Shown piece by piece: positions 1 through 11,205 of a stretch of DNA of 64,000 bases. Positions within the stretch are counted from its first letter, which is position 1, and each line of letters opens with the position of its first letter. Position numbers and translations under genes: made by a program. The DNA comes from Rotaria sp. Silwood1 (lineage: Eukaryota; Rotifera; Eurotatoria; Philodinida; Philodinidae). The stretch is from assembly GCA_905250075.1 (NCBI GenBank), contig CAJNOP010000357.1, forward strand, positions 1,330 to 65,329. The letters are read 5' to 3'. The notes under the pieces were generated by a model. That model was not told the DNA's origin and did no database searches. It saw only the letters and a program-made list of their open reading frames with translations.

Positions 1-83
1 GGTGGCGTGGATGTGAGTGTGGGTATGGAGTATGGGTGTGGGTGTGGGTGTTAATTAAAAATACCAACACCCACACCCACCTT
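1..83. repeat. TG-rich telomere-like island, inverted halves
   Basis: The first 50 bases are variants of GTGGGTGT on the plus strand. After a short AT spacer the complement (ACACCCAC) follows at about 62-81, so the two halves could fold back. The unit matches TGTGGG, which I recall as the telomeric repeat reported for Adineta vaga. The island is interstitial here, or lies at the edge of an element that continues left of the window. Confidence 0.6.
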
Positions 84-235
84 CAAGTCTGAATAAGTCT
101 CAAAAAGTCTTTTTCTATGGTTCCAAAAAAGTCTCAATAAGTCTCAAAAAGTATTTTTCTAATGTCTAAAAAAAGTCTCAAAAAGTTTTTCTATGGTCCC
201 AAAAAGTCTCAATAAGTGTCGAAACAGTCTCATAC
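84..235. repeat. Degenerate tandem repeat, AGTCTCAAAAAGT unit
   Basis: The motif agtctcaaaaagt and variants (agtctcaataagt) recur about nine times, with 'ttttctatggtcccaaaa' between groups, giving a higher-order period near 50-60 bp. No coding potential is visible. It adjoins a TG island and a TACGG island, so it may be the interior of a non-autonomous transposon. Confidence 0.6.
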
Positions 236-289
236 GGTTGAGGTGCTCGCTTTGTGCTGGAACTCTTGGTGTTGTATACGTTTAACTCA

Positions 290-545
290 CTGTCCTGTAC
301 GGTCGTAGACGGTGGCGATACGGTCGTGTACGGCGACGGATACGGACTTGTACGTCGGCGCCGATTCTGTGGTAAGCTGTGATTACGATCGTATATTATC
401 GTCGTGTTACACCGTATACGGTACGGCGAAGTACGGCCGTAATACGATCCCACGAAATACGGCGGATATACGACCGTATTTTGGCGTAAATCGGCCGTAT
501 ACGAAAGTATACGCCGCTGTAAACGGCCCTTTACGGCCGTTTCTG
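290..545. repeat. GC-rich island of TACGGCCGTA-type motifs
   Basis: About 250 bp is dominated by tacggtcgt, tacggccgt, cgtatacgg and similar palindromic variants, in sharp contrast to the AT-rich surroundings. The island ends just before the first readable NHL-repeat codons. It resembles the motif-amplified interiors of the hAT-like elements elsewhere in the window, but I could not define terminal repeats or a target duplication. Confidence 0.5.
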
Positions 546-554
546 TTCACCGTA

Positions 555-1216
555 ATGCTCGTTCTGGGCATCATTTGCGACTACAAAAACCAACGAGTAA
601 TGCAATGGCCTCGCTGAGGTGACACAAGTGAAGAAACGATCATCTCGAATATCAATTGCTACGGATTGACAATGGGCAATCAAGGATTTCTCTACGTCTC
701 TGACTCTGAAACGAATGAAGTTCACGGATATCGAATGGAAGAGACTCATGAAACAGTGGTGATGAGTAACCAGAGAAAAGGTGATCGTCTTAATCTATTC
801 AATCGCCCGACCTACATCTTTGTTCGATCGAGATCATTCCGTGTATGTATCTGATACTAAGAATCATCGTGTGATGAAGTGACTCAAGGATCGAAAAGAA
901 GCGATTGTTGTGGCTGGTGATCGAGGTCAAGGGAATGATTTGACACAATTGTCCTCTCTTCATGGAGTGATCGTCGATTCCCTCTGCAGAATGTATGTGA
1001 CAGACTCTTACAATCATCAAGTGATGTGTTGGTGCAACAGTGCCACACTGGGAAATGTCATTGTCGGTGAAAACGACTGAGGATAACAACCCAGCCAGTT
1101 ATACAGTTCCAGGGGTTTGTCATTCGATCGACAAGGTAATCTCTCTACGTCGTCGATTGGGGCAATCAGCGAGTTCAAAGATTCAATATCGAAGAAAGTT
1201 GATATTGATCTTTGTT
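555..1216 (+). pseudogene. Decayed NHL-repeat (beta-propeller) protein gene fragment
   Basis: Conceptual translation across stops and frameshifts gives successive NHL-repeat blades. Recognisable pieces are 'NQRVMQW' near 590, 'GFLYVSDSETNEV' near 685-725, 'SVYVSDT.NHRVMKW' with frame changes near 838-890, 'AIVVAGDRGQGNDLTQLSSL' near 900-960, 'YVTDSYNHQVM' near 995-1027 and 'VVDWGNQRVQRFNIE' near 1150-1195. At least two in-frame stops (near 615 and 1078) and several frame changes disable it. NHL-repeat genes form a large family in bdelloids (known of the group). The 5' part is missing and is replaced by the TACGG island. I infer a dead copy, not a multi-exon gene, because the breaks do not sit at plausible splice sites. 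Confidence 0.7.
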
Positions 1217-1968
1217 GCGACTTGATTTCGCTTATTCAATATCATATCGACGTAATCTGATATCGAGCGAAATAATTCTGTCTATCATGTTTGATACTAA
1301 AGTAGATATGTAATAAAAAATGAGTAAAATGATTTCTCGTTGTGAATTCAACTATTATTAATGAAAGTCTTTGGTGATTTGTATTAACAAACGAGTTTTT
1401 GTCGAATCCAATCAAATTAGTGGAACTAAAACACGATTTCGTTACACATTTGAAAAACGTTTGTGCTCAACGAACTCTTCTTATTTCAACTGATGAATGC
1501 TTCATTCAATCTTCCAGTAGAAGATCGGGTCAAAGTAACATTGAAACAAATGCAAATATTTCAAATCGATGTGGTTTTTCTAGCAACCATTTTTATCGAT
1601 CAAATTTTCGATAAAACAGAAATTTTTGCAACAATAACTGTGATGAATTTGTTCTTGTGTTCTTCAAGGAATTCGAAATTTCGATGAAGAACGACGATTT
1701 GACTTAGATTGGATTTCTGTTCAATTCGAAATTGAGACAATGTCGAAAAGGTTCTGATAAATAATCGTGCTTCTTAACGTCATTTTCCTTTCTTTTCTAC
1801 GAAAATCTCCGTTGACAAAGATGTCGGAAATGACGTATAAAAGCGAAAGTCTCGAACAGACACGAATTCATTAGTTTAGTCGAGAAAATGTTCCTGCTTT
1901 GTTCGGAGTTAAGAAGTTTTTCATTTCTCTATATATGTCGTCGATGCTGTTGTAGGTAAGAGTTAGCG
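1217..1968. other. No clear gene between NHL and hAT remnants
   Basis: Short overlapping reading frames of 70-75 codons lie at about 1399-1687 on the plus strand. They have no recognisable domain and no splice context. The stretch may be more decayed sequence of the hAT gene's 5' part or of another dead gene. I see nothing firmer. Confidence 0.4.
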
Positions 1969-4131
1969 ATGGATGATTATCAGGAGTCGAATTTTGTTCC
2001 TTCTCGTCGTTCATTGTGGCGTGAGGTGTTGCTAACGATGATGGAAACAATGGACAATGAACTCAAGCGTATTTGCAATTCGGCACGCTTCGTTTCTTTG
2101 ACACTTGATGTATGAACTATTCGACAATAGAGATCCTTCTATGCAATCACGTTGCATCATATTGATCATTGTCAGTTCAAATCACATCTTTTGACATTCA
2201 AATCTCTCTCCGGAAAGCTTTGTAACGGTCATGCCGCAGTCTTGAGAACATTCGGACTGCAAAACTATACAACATGTTTCTGATCTAGAAGGTCATATAG
2301 GCGAAAAAATTTTGAAATAGTACGAGACAGTGACAGGAGCATACGGTATTGAACAAAAGGTTGTTCGACTTGTTACCGTCAACGTGAGCAACAACATCAA
2401 AGTTTTCAGCTCACTCATTGTACCTGGTCTTGAATCATACTTCGGAAATTCTATAGACGAATCCTCCAACAATCAAGATGGCGTCAATGAAGAAGCGATA
2501 GAAGATAATGAATTGAAATCGAATGATATTGATGATTTCTGTACGATAATGATCGTAAATGACGAATTCCTTCGCATACCATGTTATAGTCACATTCTGA
2601 AATTGGTTGTGACGGACGGTCTACGAGAGTGTAGTTGTGTGAAGATGTCAATAACCAAAGTATTAATGACTGCAAAGCTCAGGTGAGACACCTACATTGT
2701 ATGGTGTTGTAGCAGTAGTCCCTAGTCGAAGTACTGAGTTCAGGGTACCCTGTTACTGAGGCAATTCTAGCAAAGTACTCGAAAAAGTACACTGCTACCA
2801 GTATGTCACAGGTACTTGGTTGGATACTCTGCTGAAGATTGTTTCAGTACAAGGCTACTTGAAGGTATCTGATCGGGTACTTGGTCAGTACCTGGAGTCC
2901 TACATCGAAATTTTTTCCACATTTTATCTTATTGAAAGCACCCAGAAGCATCTTATTTTCAACTTTTCGGGTGGCCATCGGATACCCCAAAGTATCCAAG
3001 CACTGAACAGTAACGTGACATACCGGCAACAGGGTATCCGTTAGGGTATCTTGAACTCAGTACTTTCTCTAGGGGTATCATATTCGAACAAAAGCAAGAG
3101 AAATAAATATGATTGGGTTCGTGAAGTTCTTCATTAAAAATAATCTTGTGTGTAATTTTAGCCACAAGAGTATTGTTATGGCCAAGAAGTTAGAACTGGA
3201 TGGCTTCAATATTCCGACAGCCGTAGTCACTAGATGGAATAGCCAATATGATACTGTCTCGAAAGCACTCGAAATTCCATCAGATAAACTGAACGGCTAT
3301 TTGTGAAAGTTAAAGAAAGATTCACTTATCTTATCTCAGCGCGACATTACGATTCTCAATGAATTCATTTCAATCTTTGCTCTATTCGTCGAAACGACTC
3401 CTCGATCTCATTAGTAGCACCATCCTTGATCGAGATTTATCTGGGTCTTGAGTCCGAGCAAGCTTCATTGAAGCACACAGACGGTCGCTGCGAAATATTA
3501 CTTAATTCTTTAAGATAACGTTTTTGAGGATTATTTTAGCAATTCGAGCTGTCGATCAATTCACAATTTGTATTCGGACTCACTCTTTCTCAAGGCCCCA
3601 TTCTTGAATACTAGTTTTGGCTTACGATGGAGATATCATTCAAAATTGAAATCCGACGTAAAAGAACGCTTATGTAGCAAGATCGAGTTACTAGTTATAG
3701 AAGCTACACTTCAACTGCAAAGCACAGATTACTCAGACAATAATGCCATCATGATCGAAGCGCCGGTGGCTAGCTCGAACAATATTACGACTACATCTCT
3801 CAAACGTAAGTCTCTCTTTGCATTTACAATGGATGACGAACCGCTGATCAAGAAAACGCGTTCGAATATAAGCGAATTCATCGAAGAAGAAGTGCTTTTA
3901 TCCTCAAGAGAAATATCCAACGATAGTGCTTTTATTTTCAAAAAAGCGAAGAACTATCAATGCTTGAGCGCCTTGGCTACTCGTCTTTTGTGCGTGTCTG
4001 CAACATCAGCACCGGTAGAACGCTTCTTTTCTAACAGCGACTTCACAATGCTACCACAGAGACATCGGCTCACGAAGGAAATGCTGGCTAAATTAACAAT
4101 GCTCAAGTGTAACTTTGATCTTTTTCAGTAG
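1969..4131 (+). pseudogene. hAT-family DNA transposase gene, decayed
   Basis: Three blocks read as one hAT transposase. Block 1 (about 1969-2275) has the RNase-H-like start 'RFVSLTLDV' followed by a TGA where the family has tryptophan ('DxWT'), then a TAG, and 'SFYAITLHHI'. Block 2 (2330-2682) has 'IPCYSHILKLVVTDGL', the counterpart of the 'C.aH.LnL' motif. Block 3 resumes after an apparent intron (donor at 2683, acceptor ending at 3161) with 'HKSIVMAKKL' and 'AVVTRWNSQYD', the conserved TRWNS motif. The end (about 3960-4131) is a good hAT C-terminal dimerisation domain: 'LLCVSATSAPVERFFS', then 'LPQRHRLTKEML' and 'LTMLKCNF'. Several stops and frame breaks (also near 3305-3560) show it is inactive. 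An hAT-style terminus follows at 4325-4332, so this is an internally decayed autonomous element. Confidence 0.82.
2720..3074. mobile_element. Foldback miniature element inside the hAT intron
   Basis: The left arm (ccctag.cgaagtactgagttca, about 2720-2742) is complementary to the right arm ending at 3074. Inner motifs gggtaccctgtta and taacggataccctgtt also pair. Between the arms are many copies of GTAC-centred motifs (gtacttg, gggtac, ggtatc). The element sits inside the putative intron 2683-3161 of the transposase gene. I could not find a clean target-site duplication. Confidence 0.6.
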
Positions 4132-4239
4132 TTATCTTCATGTTTAACATTTGTTTGATTTCAACTTCTAGCATTACATTTCTTTTTGTTCTGCTTCGAA
4201 AAAAAGAAAATATTGTAAAGTAAGGTGAGAAAAGAACAA

Positions 4240-4332
4240 GTTGCTTTGGAGCCAGCGCTGAAGCCAGAGCCGGAACTCAAAACCTCAGGGAACAAGCCTG
4301 GAGTTGGAAGAGGCCGGAGCTACCCATCCCTG
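4240..4332 (+). repeat. Right terminus of the hAT element with subterminal repeats
   Basis: The sequence ends in ctacccatccctg, whose reverse complement cagggatgggtag is a classic hAT terminal start. Inside it, 'ccggagctac', 'gagccag.gc' and 'agccggaactc' recur as short subterminal repeats. The next eight bases, atatagag, would be the target duplication. The matching left end is not visible in the window, so the left part is lost or lies outside. Confidence 0.6.
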
Positions 4333-4934
4333 ATATAGAGCGTTCCCTTCAGCTTAATGTTTTCTGTTTTGTAATTAGCGAAAAAGCACGAAAATATTGA
4401 TCATAATAATATCACTCTCGGCCTATCTGTCAACTGTTCAGGCTGTGTTAGCATGAGTGTCTTCTTACTCTTTCCAATGAGTTGTATCATCAAATTCGGC
4501 TTATAAATATCAATTGACTAATCGTTGTTTATCAAGATATCAATGAATACAACAATAGTTTTCTCTTAGTTTTTTAAACAAAGAGTACATCAATAGAAAG
4601 ATTTTTGTTAGAATTTATCGAATGATTTGTCATAAACAGTATATGAGTCATTGATAAACTTTGTATTCAAGCAATCTTTTGTGAATTATCTGCGTCAAAA
4701 GATCGTATGATAAACAAAGATAACTAACATAATAAAGCAAATGAGAAAAGAAAGTCAAAAAATTTAAATAAATATTATTCACAAAGAATCGCCGGCAACT
4801 AGATAAATCTTTTCATGACCTACAGTCATCATCTGAATACTACGTCTGATCACTTATAATACTTTCAAATTTATCTTTCTTATGAGCTGGTTTATTAATG
4901 TCAAGAAAAACCAATTAAAGTATTTTGTTCATAT
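4333..4934. other. Intergenic, no gene seen
   Basis: AT-rich sequence with no convincing reading frame or repeat. It contains the 3' flank of the minus-strand secreted-protein gene that follows. Confidence 0.5.
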
Positions 4935-5307
4935 TTAAGCACAGGTGTATTCTATTTTGCTAACACCACTTGAACATGAACTTGCGTCCCATGAATATTT
5001 CACCTTGCTCCCTTTGATAACTTTCCCACAACCAGTAAGTGCATAAGATTGTACCATAGCCTTACATGCTTCTTCACATTTGACCATAGCTGCATCTTTG
5101 CATGAACAAAGTTTACATGATGATATGTCCCATGAATGAAATGGAAAATGGACAGTATTTGAAACAGCTTTGCATTTGCATCTATGTCAAACATTTCATT
5201 TTAAATTTTGTCCATAGTCAAAAATAAATATTCACTTACTCGCGATTCAATGGGTTACCACTGACAGTAATGATAAAAACAAGTACAACAAGAAGAAAGA
5301 GCTTCAT
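4935..5307 (-). CDS. Small secreted cysteine-rich protein, two exons
   Basis: Exon 1 (about 5241-5307) begins with ATG and encodes 'MKLFLLVVLVFIITVSG', a signal peptide of basic start, hydrophobic core and small residues before cleavage. It ends at a strong GTAAGT donor after 'NPLNR'. Exon 2 (4935-5181) follows a 59-bp intron ending in CATAG and continues in frame to a TAA. The predicted mature chain is about 85 residues with ten cysteines in a CxC...CxxCxC...C...C...C...C...C pattern and the phrase 'FHSWDISSCKLCSC'. I do not recognise the family. Signal peptide plus even cysteine spacing suggests a disulphide-bonded secreted factor, for example antimicrobial, protease-inhibitor or matrix type, but that is inference. 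An A-run near 5273 decides the exon 1 frame and should be checked. Confidence 0.62.
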
Positions 5308-5579
5308 CGCAGACTTTAATGATAAAAACATATCAAATCTACCTTTCATATCGTATTTATATACTTCTAACTATATTTGATTCATGATGATTCGTTCTTT
5401 TTTTCAGTCTCTATCCATATCGCAAACCATTTATATACTAATCCGTAGATATGAATTTAATGATGCTACAACACTAGAAAATGACTGTTGACAATTGAGA
5501 TTAAATGAGTAAAAAAAAAAAAAGAGAAACTTCAAGAAAGATTGTGTCAATATGAATCACATACATAATAGACACAAGC

Positions 5580-5750
5580 ACAAAGTCAATGTTGATAAAT
5601 GAAAGCAAAGTGTGGGTCCAATACGAAAGCGTTTCTTTTAATTCTGGACATGAATCAGCTCACAATGCAGTCTCCACCAACGTGAGTGTGAGTTTGCACT
5701 ATTATTTACGCGCAAACCCACACGCAGACTCACACCCACACCTTGGTAGA
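5580..5750. repeat. TG-rich telomere-like island with inverted arms
   Basis: Plus-strand 'gtgagtgtgagttt' near 5681 faces 'aaacccacacgcagactcac' and 'acacccacacc' at about 5716-5744, giving an inverted arrangement like the islands at 1-83 and 8430-8530. No gene is present in it. Confidence 0.5.
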
Positions 5751-7340
5751 TCTCGATTGAGAAAGTTATTCTGATGAAAATATCAATAAAATAAGGATTG
5801 CACGCCTTTATTATGTTCATAGACGTAGATCTAATCATTGATTTGTGTTCACTAAAAAAAATGTATATGAATTTTAAAATATTGAATTCCACCCCATCTG
5901 AGTCATACTTTTACAGACATTTATGTGAAATGCAATAAAGTTTCTGTCTGTACTACATGTTATATTGATACATCGACGACTGGACTCCATGTTTCAAATG
6001 AAAGATTATATACTTTACTGAGCGCAAGACTATAACCATCAACAACCAATTGTTTTCCTGATGCTAGTAAGAAAGACGTATGATAAACACGATTTGATAA
6101 TACAACAGTGAAGTCAGCAGCGGATTAGAGGCTTTCCTGCCGATATATGCTCCTGGACTTGGGTTGAGATTCAAATTCTGCACAGAATTGTCGTATTTTC
6201 AAGACGGTCATCGGGGGAAAAGTAAGGTTTTCATTGAAAGTACTGAGTTCACATCGACTTCCATTTTTCGAAATGACGGATTGACGGTGTTCCCACCGAA
6301 TTCTCGCTTTCAATCTGGGCGGTTCCACATTTTCAAAGTGATTTTTTGTTTTGCATTCTTGCCATTCTACTTCAAAAGTACCATCCTACTCCTCTCGATC
6401 TCTGCTGATAGAGACATGAATTCACGCTTAATCGATTTTCCTCTACTGCAATCATTCACATTTATTTGTAATTGAGATTTAAAGTCAATAATATAACTTC
6501 CGAACTTAATAGATTTCTGTTTTGATTGATACGCATGTTTAATAGTTTGATTATCATGATTGGAATAAGGAGTTTACTTTAGTACTAAAGTATTTGAAAA
6601 TAGATCAGCAGAAGAATTCTAATACCATGTAGCACCTTGTCCCTATAATGTCCATCATGCAGTTTCTCTAAAAAGATATCACATATCAAGAAGTTTTTTA
6701 TAATATGCATTATGTTTCTCCTCTAAACAAAGAAACATGCTTTTTCTATAGAAGATTCTTAACGATTAAGAAAATTTAATTTTTTTTTACAATAAATTTG
6801 AAATTATTATGTATTCTTCTTGATTTTTATATAAACACTTAATTTCAAATGCTTTCTATGGTTTATTATTTCTTTAACACTTTAAAAAAGAACATAAAAT
6901 TTCACTTTATCGCCTTGCTTTTCTCGCTCTGTTAAAAGCAACTTGTCGTCAAAGAGTAAAAAACAACTAACATTGTCGTCATCTTTCAAAATGTGCGCAA
7001 GGAGAAGATATTTCGTGAGGTTTTTTCATAGTATTTTATCAGGATACGAGATAGTCTGATCGTAAGCTAATGTCCTATGCTTGTTATTAGTCACCAAGGT
7101 TTTCTTTTGAGCTATGACAAAACGAATCCAAAATCTATGATTATCAGCAGCCAAAAATTTTCTCCATCAACATATGCTCTTTTATTGTGAACCAACTTTC
7201 GGCAGATCTTCATCACTAACAAATAGGGAGTTAGCTGAGCTAAGCCTGACCGCCGTTCTCTGTCTACACACTAATAGTTACATAACAAATAGAAAATTGA
7301 TCCGCGCTTTTATCGTCTCTATCGGATACAAATAGAGATG
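5751..7340. other. Long non-coding stretch
   Basis: No frame with a recognisable domain was found on either strand. Frames of 60-100 codons at about 6125-6475 overlap on both strands and lack splice context, so I treat them as chance. Confidence 0.45.
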
Positions 7341-7349
7341 CTGCAACTC

Positions 7350-7588
7350 ATGTAAAAATTTATATAAATTAAACGATTTAACAAAATTTAATCATATCTT
7401 TTTGACCGTGAAAACGCGTTAAAAGCATACTTTTTAACGAAATCTGACAAGTTATTTTAGGTTGATTTCGTTTTAACAAGAAATAACGCGTAAGACTTCG
7501 TTAAAAAGTATATTTTTAAAGCGTTTTCATACTCAAAAAGGTAACATTAAATTTTATTAAGCCGTTAAATTTATATAATTTTTTGCAT
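7350..7588. mobile_element. Foldback miniature element, ~85-bp arms
   Basis: The left arm (about 7350-7440: aaatttatataaattaaacg, then tttttgaccgtgaaaacgcg, then actttttaacga) is complementary at roughly 80 percent to the right arm (about 7498-7588). A loop of about 60 bp separates them. The arms contain AAAACGCGTT-type motifs like those of the 8565-10447 element. No target duplication was assigned. The structure lies 130 bp upstream of the E2 gene. Confidence 0.65.
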
Positions 7589-7675
7589 AAGAACCTTTGG
7601 GTCGCCCTCTAATTTTGCAAGAGAAGACTAAGTTAAAATCGATTTCTACTGAGCCCATAATAATAAATTTTTTAG

Positions 7676-8155
<480 letters not shown>

Positions 8156-8419
8156 TGTTTCGAGAAAATCTCGGCGGAAAATGTAACTGATTCGGTTATT
8201 TTAAGGCTTATTTTTTTTTTGAAATAAACTGTCTATGCCGGTCATTCCAGCCCACGCATCCTGTTGAGGGTTGATGAGCGTGACAACTTTACAGTAGAAT
8301 TGTGAGAGCGGGGAAGGAGGAAATCACTCTAAAAATCTGGAATCACCCACATTGAAAGCGGGAATACGGCAGGAACTCAGCTTTTTTGAGTCCAATGAGT
8401 CCTCGAGAATACCATCATT

Positions 8420-8535
8420 CGATACAGAATTGAGGGTGGGTGTGGGTAAGGGTGTAGGTATGATTTAACAGTCTTCATACCACACTAATGCTCAACCCAC
8501 ACCCTCACTCGCTCACACCCACACCCACACACTAT
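8420..8535. repeat. TG-rich telomere-like island with inverted arms
   Basis: The plus strand reads gggtgggtgtgggtaagggtg near 8433, then after about 40 bp the complement acccacaccctcactcgctc and acacccacacccacac follow. This is the same head-to-head layout of TGTGGG-like arrays seen at position 1. It abuts the AAACGCG element. Confidence 0.6.
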
Positions 8536-8564
8536 TATCGTGAAACAACATTGGAAAGAACTTA

Positions 8565-10447
8565 CCCATGGTGTAAATTTCTGCGAAAAAAACGCGTTCT
8601 GAAAACGCATTTTTCCATAGCTGCCAAACGCGTTAATGCTGACCGGTTTGACGCGTTTCACATCTGCTGAAACAAACGCTGTGTAACGATTGTTTTTGTG
8701 AAAAATTTCGCAGCGTTTCTCAAACTGTGGTGTCGTAAATCCTAAATGGAAAAAAAATTGAAAATCGTCAATGACTTCATAGATCTTGAATTGCAGGTAC
8801 AATTTATGTATTCGTTTACATTTTTTCATAGGCCTTTAGAACTTTAACTTACATGAATTTTGATGCAGTCAAGACACGGATTCGAACACGAGAACATAGG
8901 AGTATAAGACATGTATACAAACCGTTCAACTAAAATAATCTAATGATATAAGTGTTTATTCTACTGTCATTTAGAGTCCCGCGTAAACTTACTAAATTAG
9001 ATTTTCAGTTTCCATTCCACTGAATTAAAAATTATCATTTCTTTGGTGCCTATGTCCAATTACGAGTGTGGTCTTTTCTTGATACATTTTTTATTTAAAC
9101 TCTTTCAGATTTAAATTTAGATACACAATAGAAACGAATTTAATCGATTTACACTGTATTTAATATATAAAAAATTAAATTTCTTATATATAAATTTTAA
9201 AAAATTTAAAATTTAATCTTTTTTTTATTTTCTTGATTAATAGATTTTTGTAAATGTAAATTCGTCATCGTTTTATCCAATTACATCAATAAATGAAAGG
9301 AGTTTTCTTTTGTAAATCGAATCTCTTTTATTAGAAAGTCACTCTTACTTCAACAATGTACAAACTAAAATCATGTTTACTAGTATTGTACACAGTATCA
9401 TTAGTTATTATCAATTAGTTCGAGTATGAACTCAAACTAATAATTATTCAAATTATAGATAACGCGATAATTCTTTTGTTCACAAGTAACCAAAGAGAGT
9501 TGCTATACTAATTATATTAGTATCAGTCTTTACTAAATCTTTTCGAAATGCTCAATATTTAAAACGACCTGTCCACGTAAAACGTGATTCCGTCACGCTT
9601 TATTTGTTTTATTTCATACAAATGACTCGATCTCTAGAATCCAATGCATTTGCAATCTTGGACAAAAAATTGTGCTTGTCAAAATGAGACACTGCAAATT
9701 TGTCTGTAACTTCTCATTCATTACAAACAAGCGTGACGGAATCATCTCCCTCCGTGGACAAGTCGAAAACAATTCTTAAGTAAACCTTACGAAACACGTT
9801 TTCTTTCAATAAAAATGTGGTGAAATGAGTTTTTAAGTAAGAAGAATATATTTTTTGTTACACTTTGATGTTTTACATTAGTCTAACTTCGAATTAGGTC
9901 TAGATAACAGCCTAACAGCCTAAAAATTTCCAAGACTTTGATTTTAGTTTTGCCTTCATAAAATCCTAGGTCATGATTTTCACGTACAAAAATAGTGCAA
10001 GGAGCAAAACTTTCAAGTGCTATTTCATATCATTTCCAAAGTAATTTTAAAGAATTTACTTTGCTTAACTCCTATGCTTTGTATTGGTGAATTTTTGCAA
10101 GATTCTGAATGCAGAATGGATGTATTTTGCATCATTCCAAGCAAAAACAATGCGACACACATTTGAAAAAGAAACGCGTTTTACGTTTCCCCCAATTTGC
10201 ATTTGTGGAACGCGTTGCCTGTCGACAAAAGTGCGTTCGACAGCATTTTAATTCGGAAACGCCTCGAAACGCAATCTTGAAAAAAAGCGTTTCGAATCGT
10301 TTCAAAAAACGACTGTGGCAAAACGCATTTTATGTAAGTAAGAATGCTGCGAAACGCGTCCTATATTGCAAAAACGTTGCGAAACGCATGCTACAATCTC
10401 GGAAACGCGTTACGCAGTCCGTTTCCTTCAATATTTTACTCCATGGG
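8565..10447. mobile_element. Non-autonomous element with AAACGCGTT clusters and TTA duplication
   Basis: The left end cccatggtgtaaat (8565) matches the inverted right end cccatggagtaaaa (ending 10447) at 12 of 14 positions. TTA flanks both sides (8562-8564 and 10448-10450). Inside each end lies a dense cluster of aaacgcgtt, gaaacgc and cgcgtttc variants (about 8580-8720 and 10160-10420). The roughly 1.4 kb between is AT-rich with no transposase. A 3-bp TTA duplication fits PIF/Harbinger-like elements better than hAT. Ends and class are inference from sequence alone. Confidence 0.55.
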
Positions 10448-11205
10448 TTAGTCACACAGCATGTTCCTTGAAAAGTACGTGTTATCAATGCTAACGATGG
10501 CATAATACTATCTTATAAACATGCTTATTAGATTCGATTGATTCTCGGTAACAATGTAAAATATATTCATTTGAAAATATTATTTTGTCAAGAAATCTCA
10601 GAGTGTTCATTTACTAAGGACTCCTGACAGCTGGGAAAATACTTGAAGCATACACAACAAATGAAACTCTATCGAATGTAAGACTTAAAATTTCACCATA
10701 CTGACTTGTATTTTTTTTTCGATTTTTTTTTCTTCAAACCATACATCATCTCTATGTATCATATTTATTATACAACAACTGCTTTTTTCGTGTCTTCTAA
10801 AAAGACTTATGTACGGTATACATTCTGACATTTTTTCTTCCTTCGTCTCGTCCTGAAAAAGAAATATTTTGTACTATCACATATCTGTTTGGATAGATAG
10901 AGCCATTAACACATGGATAAAGCACATTTTCATCGAGTTTTTGTTTCACATTAGCTACGACTTATTAGTAATGAATGGTCATTTGTCTGTTGTTGATCGA
11001 TAGTGAATTATTTCGTTAAGTTTAGATCAAGGTATATGATATTGAATCAACTAGCTCCTGTTATTAATTGTTTAATTGTAACTGTTGTTAATATTTTACG
11101 ATTGTTTCGCGAAACAAATAATGTTATGGAACGTAGATATATATATTTTTTGAATTCATTATGATCTTATCAGTCAAGAATATTGAAATTCGTTTTTTAT
11201 ACTCT
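10448..11205. other. Intergenic, 3' flank of the calcium channel gene
   Basis: No reading frame of interest. It contains poly-T runs and the presumed 3' UTR and polyadenylation region of the minus-strand channel gene. Confidence 0.5.

Noticed and set aside
1..83. A true chromosome end at the window start
   Set aside because: The TG repeat switches strand and continues into unique and coding-relic DNA, so it is interstitial. The contig may extend further left.
2844..3044. Frames on both strands inside the hAT intron
   Set aside because: They read through the foldback element's symmetric GTAC repeats, so both strands look open. They have no domain.
5000..5194. Minus-strand 64-codon frame 'MFDIDANAKLF'
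   Set aside because: It is out of frame with the cysteine-rich exon occupying the same bases. The spliced model with signal peptide explains the region better.
10109..10471. 120-codon plus-strand frame rich in 'NAF', 'KRV' and 'KNA'
   Set aside because: It is a translation of the AAACGCG repeat cluster. Periodic motifs, not a protein, explain its length.
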